8,065 nt of DNA from Geobacter sp. UBA5608. Its GTDB lineage: Bacteria > Desulfobacterota > Desulfuromonadia > Geobacterales > Pseudopelobacteraceae. The notes below the pieces were generated by a model that was given only the letters and a program-made list of their open reading frames with translations, ran no database searches and was not told the origin of the DNA. A program made the position numbers and the translations under genes. The stretch lies in assembly GCA_002424705.1 (NCBI GenBank), contig DIKW01000002.1, positions 1 through 8,065 on the forward strand. Direction: 5' to 3'. Positions 1 to 6,253 of this stretch are shown here, one piece after another. Each line of letters opens with the position of its first letter. The first letter of the stretch is position 1.

Positions 1-586
1 CGGCCATGGTGGCGATGACCTGTTCACCCTTGCTGGAGACCTGTTCGGCATCTGCGGCCATGCTGGCCATCTCGGAGCAACTGCGGGAGATGTCGGCGCT
101 GGCCGTTGCCATCTGTTCCACCGAGTCGCTGGCTGCGCGGGACTGACTGGCTGCCAGCTCGGTGCCCTGGGCGATGGTGCCGGCGGTGCTGCGCAGCTGT
201 TCCGAGGCGGTGGCTACCCGGGTGGAGGTGGTCTGAATGCCGGAGATCATACCGCGCATGGCGGTCTGCAGGGTGTCGATGGTGCGGATAATGACGCTGA
301 TCTCGTTGTTGCGTTTGGCGGATATCTGCTGGGCCAGGTTGCCCTGGGTCATGTTGGTCAGATAGGCGATGATCCGCTGCAGGGCGTCGTTGACCGACCA
401 GAACAGCAGCCCGCCGAAAAAGGCGCCGATGATCACAAACACGGCAGTGGCGCCAATGGCTAGCCCCAGCGAAAGCTCACGGCCGGCGCCGACCCCGAAG
501 ATGATGCACAGGCTGTAACAGAAGCAGAGCAGATAGATACGGGTCTTGATCTTGAGGTGCAGATAAAGGTTCAGTAGGGATTTCAT
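1..586 (-). CDS. Methyl-accepting chemotaxis protein, N-terminal part (3' end beyond window)
   Basis: The minus-strand frame is open from the ATG at 586-584 to the left edge (195 codons plus one base), so only the N-terminal part is present. It starts MKSLLNLYLHLKIKTRIYLL. Two hydrophobic segments, about residues 17-34 and 40-63, are separated by only about five polar-to-neutral residues, so there is essentially no periplasmic ligand domain. A HAMP-like stretch follows (about 64-115, with the NNEISVIIRTIDTLQTAM pattern), then the Ala/Ser/Thr/Gln-rich heptads that begin an MCP signalling coiled coil (ATASEQLRSTAGTIAQGTEL and onward). Chemoreceptors of this family control CheA through CheW; the hairpin tip that would prove this lies outside the window. 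An AGG-containing ribosome site lies just upstream in the 18-bp gap after the OmpH-like gene, suggesting co-transcription. A cytoplasmic or membrane cue, or a partner protein, must supply the signal. Confidence is high for MCP family, low for stimulus. Confidence 0.9.
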   Translation of the reverse strand, partial: MKSLLNLYLHLKIKTRIYLLCFCYSLCIIFGVGAGRELSLGLAIGATAVFVIIGAFFGGLLFWSVNDALQRIIAYLTNMTQGNLAQQISAKRNNEISVIIRTIDTLQTAMRGMISGIQTTSTRVATASEQLRSTAGTIAQGTELAASQSRAASDSVEQMATASADISRSCSEMASMAADAEQVSSKGEQVIATMA

Positions 587-604
587 GGTACCTGGCTCCA
601 GCAG

Positions 605-1234
605 CTAGTTTGTACTATTGGTCGCATCGACCAGTTGGGAAACTTCTTCAGATATATCAACAGCCTCAACGCCACTGCCCAGGTAGAGCAGCTCACGTTT
701 GACCACCACAGCCGAGAGCCCCTTGAGCTTGCCAATGGCGTTTGCCGCCTGCTCGATGCCGGTCAGCAACTCTTTGGTAAGTTTCTCCTGGGTCTCCATG
801 AACTCTTTTTCGGTGTTTATGCCAAACTTCTGGAACGCCTCGACTTTTTTCTGAAATTCCTTGGCCTTGGCCTCCCGTTGGGCTGGCGTCAGGGTCGGCA
901 GCTGACGCTCGATGTCATTCTTCAGCTTGTCCAGTTGGTGCCTCTTAGTATCGACCTGTTTCTGCAGTTTGGCCTGCTGGGCCTTGATCTGGGCTTGCGT
1001 AGCCTTGCCCAGGGCCGATTCGGTCGAGATGCGTTTGATATCCACCAGACCTAGCCGGACACCAGTGGTGGCAGAGGATGGAGCCGGTGGAGTAACCGGC
1101 AGTGCCGGCAGTAGGCTGTACTGGGGACTGGCGCTGAGAGGGGCCGGCGTCGATTCTTCAGCCGCCAGCAGGGGGGCGCTAGAGGCAGTGAAAAAGAGAG
1201 CGGCGCAGAGCAGTTGGAGCAAAAAGCGGTTCAT
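605..1234 (-). CDS. Skp/OmpH-family periplasmic protein
   Basis: A 209-residue protein with a Sec signal peptide (residues 1 to about 25, MNRFLLQLLCAALFFTASSA then PLLAA). A Pro/Ala/Ser-rich linker follows (about 26-58), then the OmpH/Skp fold. The first strand carries the family pattern GLVDIKRISTESALGK (about 62-77). A long charged Lys/Gln/Glu-rich helical hairpin covers about 78-165. A closing strand resembles the family's C-terminal pattern (LLYLGSGVEAVDISEEV). Skp-type proteins are periplasmic holdase chaperones that trimerise and carry unfolded outer-membrane proteins with their coiled-coil tentacles. At 209 residues it is longer than classical Skp (about 160), mostly because of the linker. 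It is not next to bamA or lpxD, where housekeeping skp usually sits, but directly upstream of an MCP gene. It may therefore be a specialised paralogue. A purine-rich AAAGG lies 7-8 nt before the ATG. Family assignment is firm; the exact role is unknown. Confidence 0.85.
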   Translation of the reverse strand: MNRFLLQLLCAALFFTASSAPLLAAEESTPAPLSASPQYSLLPALPVTPPAPSSATTGVRLGLVDIKRISTESALGKATQAQIKAQQAKLQKQVDTKRHQLDKLKNDIERQLPTLTPAQREAKAKEFQKKVEAFQKFGINTEKEFMETQEKLTKELLTGIEQAANAIGKLKGLSAVVVKRELLYLGSGVEAVDISEEVSQLVDATNSTN

Positions 1235-1263
1235 GGAGGGCCTTTCACGCTAAAATTGTGTCT

Positions 1264-1292
1264 TTTATAGCGCATTTCCCGCTCATGTGCCA
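1264..1292 (-). promoter_or_regulatory. Possible sigma-70-type promoter for the OmpH-like/MCP pair
   Basis: Read on the minus strand, TATAAA (1269-1264) is a good -10 element, about 30 bp before the ATG at 1234. The hexamer 17 bp upstream, TGGCAC (1292-1287), is a poor -35 match, so the call rests on the -10 box and its position. Confidence 0.35.
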
Positions 1293-1388
1293 GTGCTAGC
1301 TGAGGCATATGGGATTTTTTAATCGCCTGATTGATGCGCCGGCTGGCTGATTTGTGATTCTGGAGAAATCCGGTAGACTTGAGTTGCC

Positions 1389-1395
1389 AGGAGGG
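1389..1395 (+). promoter_or_regulatory. Ribosome binding site that sets the kinase start at GTG 1400
   Basis: AGGAGGG at 1389-1395 is a near-perfect Shine-Dalgarno sequence, 4-5 nt before GTG at 1400-1402. A TTG at 1379 would place this site inside the coding region. The in-frame TTG 1409 and ATG 1412 lie 13-16 nt away, which is too far for this site. ATG 1412 has only a weak GGGA in front of it. Confidence 0.7.
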
Positions 1396-1399
1396 TCTT

Positions 1400-3086
1400 G
1401 TGGGAATTTTGATGCGGTTTATCGTCGTTGTGGTCGTAAGCTGCTGCCTCACGGACCAGGCGCTTGCCAAGCCATTGATTGTGGGGGGTGACCGCGATTA
1501 TCCGCCCTACGAGTTTATCAATCGTGACGGTAAGCCAGCTGGTTACAACGTTGATCTGACCCGGGCCATCGCCGAGGTGATGGGGTTGCAGGTGGAGTTC
1601 CGTCTGGGGGGCTGGTCGGAGCAGCTAAGTGATCTGAAGGCCGGCCGGATCGATCTGCTGCAGGGTGTCTCCTGGTCAGAGTCCCGGGCCGCCAGCATCG
1701 CCTTCACCCCGCCTCACACCATTGTCAATCATGCCATCTTTGCCCGTAAGGAGACCCCGGCCGTCAGCTCGCTGGAGGAGCTACGAGGCAAACGGGTGAC
1801 TCTGCACCGTGACGGGATCATGCATGAGCAGTTGAGCACCATGGGTTATGGTGGTGATCTGGTGCCGACACCCACACCGGCCGACGCCCTGCGGCTGCTG
1901 GCGGCCGGCGAGTGCGAGTATGCGGTGGTGGCTATGGTGCCGGGCATGTACATCATCCGCGAGTACAAGTTGAGCAACTTGGTGCCGGTGGCCCGCAGCA
2001 TCGCTACGCAAAAATACGGTTATGCTGTGCGCAAGGGGAACGACGAGCTACTGGCTCGCTTCACCGAAGGGCTCGCGATCCTGAAAAAGACCGGCCAGTA
2101 CGATACTATCCACAGCCGTTGGCTGGGTGTGCTGGAGCAGGACAAGCCGACCTGGCAGGAGGCGCTCAAGGCCGCTGCGATTCTGGCTACGCCGCTGGTG
2201 GTGGTGCTGGGCGGCACTATCCTTTGGAGCTATTCGTTGCGTCGTCAGGTGGCCCAGCGCACTGCTTCGCTCAGCGCAGCCTTGGAGGAGTTACGCCTGA
2301 ACCAGCAACAGCTGGTGCAGGCGGACAAGATGGCTGCCCTGGGGGTGTTGGTCTCCGGTGTGGCCCACGAGATCAATAATCCTAACGGCCTGATTTTGTT
2401 GAATATGCCGATCCTGAAAGAGGCCTACGCCGACGCAGCCGAGTTGTTGGAGGAACGCTATCAGCAACAGGGCGATTTCGTTCTGGGTGGACTGCCCTAC
2501 AGCCGGATGCGGCAGGAACTGCCGCTGCTGTTGGAGGAGATGCACGACGGCGCCAAACGGATCAAGCGGATCGTGGAAGACCTTAAGAATTTTGCACGAT
2601 TGGACGAGCGCACAGAATTGGAGACGATCGACCTGAATGAGGTGGCCCAGGCATCGGTGCGGCTGGTGGAGCGCTCGTTGCGGACCGCAACCAACCGTTT
2701 TGAGGCAGTCTACGGGGCTGGATTGCCGCAGGTACGGGGCAACCGCCAGCGGATCGAACAGGTGCTGGTCAACCTGCTGTTGAACGCCTGTCAGGCGTTG
2801 CCCGATACAGGCCGTGGCATCTTCCTGACCACCTTTTGCGATCCATCAGGCTCATCGGTCGGCCTGACCCTGCGGGATGAAGGTTGCGGTATCGCACCTG
2901 AACATCTGGCTCACTTGACTGACCCCTTTTTCACCACCAAGCGTGAAAGCGGCGGAACCGGCCTGGGGCTGTCGGTTTCCAGCGGCATCGTCAAAGAACA
3001 CGGCGGCAGGCTCGAGTTTGTATCAGAACCGGGACAGGGCACTACAGTCACGCTCCTGTTACCAGCCGTTACGGAGAACCAGCACT

Positions 3087-3094
<8 letters not shown>
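1400..3094 (+). CDS. Membrane sensor histidine kinase with periplasmic solute-binding (SBP_bac_3) domain
   Basis: With the GTG start the protein is 564 residues. A signal peptide (MGILMRFIVVVVVSCCLTDQ, then ALA and cleavage near residue 23) leads to a type-3 periplasmic solute-binding domain (about 25-245). Its family signatures include DYPPYEFINRDGKPAGYNVDL and Arg96 in the SESR motif, which aligns with the carboxylate-binding arginine of amino-acid-binding relatives. One membrane helix follows (about 258-278), then a short coiled coil with no HAMP or PAS domain. The HisKA H-box has the phospho-acceptor His323 in HEINNP. The ATPase domain has an N-box (NLLLNACQAL, from 458), G1 (DEGCGIA, from 493) and G2 (GGTGLGL, 518-524). 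It should autophosphorylate on ligand binding and pass phosphate to the regulator encoded next, whose start codon overlaps its stop codon. The following carrier and fumarate reductase genes suggest a dicarboxylate signal; this is inference. The Asp that binds the ligand amino group in amino-acid-binding relatives appears to be absent (Ala178). Confidence 0.92.
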
Positions 3095-4505
<1,411 letters not shown>

Positions 4506-4516
4506 GCCCTACCCCC

Positions 4517-4530
4517 ATAACCGGCGTTAT
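4517..4530. promoter_or_regulatory. Putative enhancer (UAS) site 1: ATAAC-N4-GTTAT
   Basis: ATAAC CGGC GTTAT, preceded by CC. It is centred about 199 bp upstream of the predicted transcription start at about 4723. Its size and dyad symmetry fit a dimeric Fis-type helix-turn-helix. Assignment to the adjacent regulator is inference from position. Confidence 0.6.
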
Positions 4531-4534
4531 AGCC

Positions 4535-4548
4535 ATAACGCCGGTTAT
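4535..4548. promoter_or_regulatory. Putative enhancer (UAS) site 2: ATAAC-N4-GTTAT
   Basis: ATAAC GCCG GTTAT, preceded by CC, centred 18 bp from site 1. Closely paired dimer sites are typical where NtrC-type activators assemble into oligomers. Confidence 0.6.
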
Positions 4549-4603
4549 GCTTATCTAACCACCTGATCTTAAGACAATAATTCCTGTCTGTAAACTCGCC
4601 GCC

Positions 4604-4617
4604 ATAACCTTGGTTAT
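4604..4617. promoter_or_regulatory. Putative enhancer (UAS) site 3: ATAAC-N4-GTTAT
   Basis: ATAAC CTTG GTTAT, preceded by CC, centred about 112 bp upstream of the predicted start. This third copy stands alone, is not part of the hairpin and is not next to a stop codon. That is the main reason to read the motif as an operator and not as a terminator stem. Confidence 0.6.
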
Positions 4618-4696
4618 ACTCCTTCGCTGTATCCAGCCCGGCTTTACGGAGTGCAAACATCATAAATTACGCTATGTTGCGCTAATGATGACAACT

Positions 4697-4712
4697 TGGC
4701 ATCGTTGATGCT
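4697..4712 (+). promoter_or_regulatory. Sigma-54 (-24/-12) promoter for the C4-dicarboxylate carrier gene
   Basis: TGGCATCGTTGATGCT has the invariant GG (4698-4699) and GC (4710-4711) with exactly 10 bp between them. It keeps TGGCA of the -24 element and TGC plus a following T of the -12 element. Compared with consensus TGGCACG-N4-TTGCW the mismatches are T, C and A at 4702, 4703 and 4708. Transcription would begin near 4723, giving a leader of about 46 nt before the ATG at 4769. It lies directly downstream of an NtrC-type activator gene and three palindromes. Confidence 0.75.
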
Positions 4713-4755
4713 CTGGTGAGGGCAACGATTTGTTGTCCATTCACGGAAGTAAGCC

Positions 4756-4763
4756 AGAGGAGG
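4756..4763 (+). promoter_or_regulatory. Ribosome binding site fixing the carrier start at ATG 4769
   Basis: AGAGGAGG ends 5 nt before ATG 4769. This excludes the in-frame TTG at 4730, which would add 13 hydrophilic residues ahead of the first membrane helix. Confidence 0.8.
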
Positions 4764-4768
4764 TAGCC

Positions 4769-6097
4769 ATGTTGATGTTCTGGATTCAGTTTGCCCTGGT
4801 GCTTGGTGCGGTATTGATCGGTATCCGTCGCGGCGGCGTTTCGCTAGGCCTGATCGGTGGCCTGGGTGTCGCGTTGTTGGTTCTGGGGTTCCGTAGCGCC
4901 CCATCGGAGCCGCCAATTGCGGTGATGTTGATCATCCTGGCGGTGGTGACCGCCTCGGCAACCCTGCAGGTGGCTGGCGGTCTGGACTACCTAGTGCAGT
5001 TGACCGAGCGGATGCTGCGGGCCCATCCCAAGTATGTCACCATTCTGGCACCACTATCCACCTTCTTCCTGACGGTCTGCTGCGGCACCGGCCACGCGGT
5101 CTACGCCCTGTTGCCGGTAATCGCCGATGTGGCCCTCAAGACCGGTATTCGACCGGAGCGGCCGATGGCAATCTCCAGTGTGGCATCCCAGATGGGGATT
5201 ACTGCCAGTCCGGTGGCGGCGGCGGTGACCTTCTTCCTCGGTTTTGCAGCCAAGTCAGGCTATCCGGTCACCCTGATCGACATTATCCTGGTGACCATGC
5301 CGGCTGGCGTGGTGGGTTTGTTGGTGGCCGCTATCTGGAGTTTTAACCGCGGCCTGGATCTGGACAAGGACCCGGAGTACCAGCAGCGGCTGCAGGACCC
5401 GGAATTCCGTAAGACCCTGGATGCGGACGTGACCACCCTGGGCAAGGCGATCCCGCTGACTGCCAAGCTATCGGTGCTGCTGTTTTTTGCCGGGGTGGGC
5501 TCGATCATCTTTCTGGCCAGCTTCCCGGAACTGCTGCCGCTGGGGCACAACGGCAAGCCGGTGGCCATGACCACCGTGGTGCAGTTTGTGATGCTGGCCT
5601 TCGGTGCCTTCATCATGTTTGCCGCCAATGTCAAGGCCAAGGATATCGCACACTCCAGCGTGTTTACCGCCGGCATGATCGCCGTGGTCTCCATCTTCGG
5701 CATCGCCTGGATGAGCGATACCTTCATCTCGGCCAACAAGGCCTATCTGGTGGATAACATCGGCACCATGGTCAAGCTGGCCCCCTGGACCTTCGCCATC
5801 GCCACCTTCTGCATCTCGGCCTTTGTCAAAAGCCAGGCCGCTACCCTGGCGATCACCCTGCCGCTGGGACTGGCCCTGGGCCTGCCGGTGCCGCTGCTGC
5901 TGGGTCTGATGCCTGCCAGTTACGCCTACTTCTTCTTCGCCTTCTACCCCAGTGACCTGGCCGCCATCAACATGGACCGCACCGGCACCACTCATATCGG
6001 CAAGTATCTGCTCAATCACAGCTTCATGATCCCCGGTCTGATCGGGGTCAGCGTCTCCACGGTCTGCGCCTACATGATCTCACGGATACTGTTTTAG
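4769..6097 (+). CDS. Anaerobic C4-dicarboxylate transporter, DcuA/DcuB family
   Basis: A 442-residue, strongly hydrophobic protein, close to the length of E. coli DcuB (446). Family blocks can be read in order: ASATLQVAGGLDYLVQ near 65-80, CGTGHAVYALLPVIADVALK near 105-125, RPERPMAISSVASQMGI near 130-145, the hydrophilic stretch RGLDLDKDPEYQQR near 195, GMIAVVSIFGIAWM near 300, KSQAATLAITLP near 355, and YPSDLAAINMDRTGTTHIG from 393. Dcu carriers sit in the cytoplasmic membrane and exchange fumarate, malate or aspartate for succinate, or take up dicarboxylates, during anaerobic growth. The sequence does not separate DcuA from DcuB, so no symbol is given. As I recall, E. coli DcuB uses Thr394 and Asp398 to control DcuS; here the Asp is kept (Asp396) but the Thr position is Phe392, consistent with a different sensor. 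The sigma-54 promoter upstream implies control by the adjacent kinase/regulator pair. Confidence 0.93.
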   Translation: MLMFWIQFALVLGAVLIGIRRGGVSLGLIGGLGVALLVLGFRSAPSEPPIAVMLIILAVVTASATLQVAGGLDYLVQLTERMLRAHPKYVTILAPLSTFFLTVCCGTGHAVYALLPVIADVALKTGIRPERPMAISSVASQMGITASPVAAAVTFFLGFAAKSGYPVTLIDIILVTMPAGVVGLLVAAIWSFNRGLDLDKDPEYQQRLQDPEFRKTLDADVTTLGKAIPLTAKLSVLLFFAGVGSIIFLASFPELLPLGHNGKPVAMTTVVQFVMLAFGAFIMFAANVKAKDIAHSSVFTAGMIAVVSIFGIAWMSDTFISANKAYLVDNIGTMVKLAPWTFAIATFCISAFVKSQAATLAITLPLGLALGLPVPLLLGLMPASYAYFFFAFYPSDLAAINMDRTGTTHIGKYLLNHSFMIPGLIGVSVSTVCAYMISRILF

Positions 6098-6100
6098 CCG

Positions 6101-6108
6101 GGATATCC
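6101..6108. repeat. GGATATCC palindrome, copy 1
   Basis: An 8-bp perfect palindrome (within GGGATATCC, 6100-6108) just after the carrier stop codon. It is repeated 46 bp downstream. A short motif of this kind may be an operator, or may be chance. Confidence 0.35.
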
Positions 6109-6127
6109 TGAATTTTAAAGCAGCTGG

Positions 6128-6155
6128 TTGACAGCAGTTAAAACAGGGATATCCT
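6128..6155 (+). promoter_or_regulatory. Possible sigma-70 promoter for the flavocytochrome gene
   Basis: A consensus TTGACA (-35, 6128-6133) is followed after 16 bp by TATCCT (-10, 6150-6155, 4 of 6 matches). The start would be near 6162, leaving a leader of about 90 nt. The second GGATATCC palindrome overlaps the -10 box. The gene may also be reached by read-through from the sigma-54 promoter, as no convincing terminator follows the carrier gene. Confidence 0.45.
6147..6154. repeat. GGATATCC palindrome, copy 2, overlapping the possible -10 box
   Basis: A perfect 8-bp palindrome within GGGATATCC (6146-6154), 46 bp centre to centre from copy 1. It covers the TATCCT -10 candidate, so a bound protein could block that promoter. 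A related half, AGCCGGGAT, occurs at 6174-6182 and resembles the context of copy 1. Confidence 0.35.
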
Positions 6156-6192
6156 TCGTACTAACAATGCATTAGCCGGGATTTGTATGCGC

Positions 6193-6219
6193 TGCCCCGC
6201 CGGTTTGTACAGCGGGGCA
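6193..6219 (+). repeat. GC-rich hairpin in the leader of the flavocytochrome gene
   Basis: TGCCCCGC (6193-6200) and GCGGGGCA (6212-6219) form a perfect 8-bp stem with an 11-nt loop, ending 21 nt before the ribosome site. There is no U-run after it. It could stabilise the message or mark a processing site; a terminator role is unlikely. Confidence 0.5.
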
Positions 6220-6240
6220 CGTCGTCCTATCAGCCAGTGA

Positions 6241-6246
6241 AAGGAG
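6241..6246 (+). promoter_or_regulatory. Ribosome binding site of the flavocytochrome gene
   Basis: AAGGAG lies 7 nt before ATG 6254, a near-ideal placement. It supports a start whose product begins directly with a Sec signal peptide. Confidence 0.8.
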
Positions 6247-6253
6247 AACGATC

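Larger units (their letters stand above)
1235..1399. other. Divergent intergenic region between the ompH-like/mcp pair and the sensor kinase
   Basis: These 165 bp separate two divergent transcription units. The minus-strand side holds the TATAAA box described separately. On the plus side I see only weak promoter matches (for example TTGATG at 1331-1336 with TGATTC at 1355-1360). There is no copy of the CCATAAC-N4-GTTATR palindrome found downstream of the regulator gene and no GG-N10-GC sigma-54 core that fits. The kinase/regulator pair therefore does not look autoregulated through that element. Confidence 0.5.
4516..4549. repeat. Perfect 15-bp inverted repeat, made of two regulator-type palindromes
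   Basis: CATAACCGGCGTTAT (4516-4530), the spacer agcc (4531-4534) and ATAACGCCGGTTATG (4535-4549) form a perfect 15-bp stem that starts 10 nt after the regulator's stop codon. Each arm is itself an ATAAC-N4-GTTAT palindrome (4517-4530 and 4535-4548). The transcript could fold into a strong hairpin that blunts read-through, but no U-run follows (next bases cttatctaacc), so it is not a standard intrinsic terminator. The same motif recurs at 4604-4617, which favours protein binding as the main role. Confidence 0.8.

Noticed and set aside
106..291. 61-residue plus-strand open frame opposite the MCP gene
   Set aside because: It is rich in Trp, Arg and Cys, as expected for a shadow of the MCP reading frame, and has no recognisable domain.
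635..1054. Open frame antisense to the OmpH-like gene, and similar long frames opposite the kinase, regulator, carrier and reductase
   Set aside because: They mirror well-supported genes of known families, lack ribosome sites and show low-complexity compositions caused by GC-biased codon positions on the other strand.
1180..1234. Lipoprotein signal in the OmpH-like protein because of Cys10
   Set aside because: Cys10 sits within the hydrophobic core, preceded by QLL instead of a lipobox. A normal signal peptidase I site near residues 24-25 is more likely.
2943..3086. 48-residue N-terminal extension of the response regulator from a GTG at 2943
   Set aside because: It lies wholly inside the kinase's conserved G2 and C-terminal coding sequence in another frame. 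Its amino acids look like no receiver domain, and ATG 3087 has a ribosome site and begins just before the receiver domain's first strand.
4516..4560. Intrinsic terminator after the response regulator
   Set aside because: The stem is strong, but no run of T follows it, and the same palindrome recurs 69 bp away outside any terminator context. An operator explanation fits better, though an effect on read-through is not excluded.
4730..4768. Carrier start at TTG 4730
   Set aside because: It would put the excellent AGAGGAGG inside the gene and add 13 hydrophilic residues before the first membrane helix. Dcu proteins start directly at the helix.
6177..6193. Second sigma-54 promoter upstream of the reductase
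   Set aside because: GG at 6179-6180 and GC at 6191-6192 have the right 10-bp spacing, but the rest of both elements does not match (GGATTT for the -24 region, no TT before GC).
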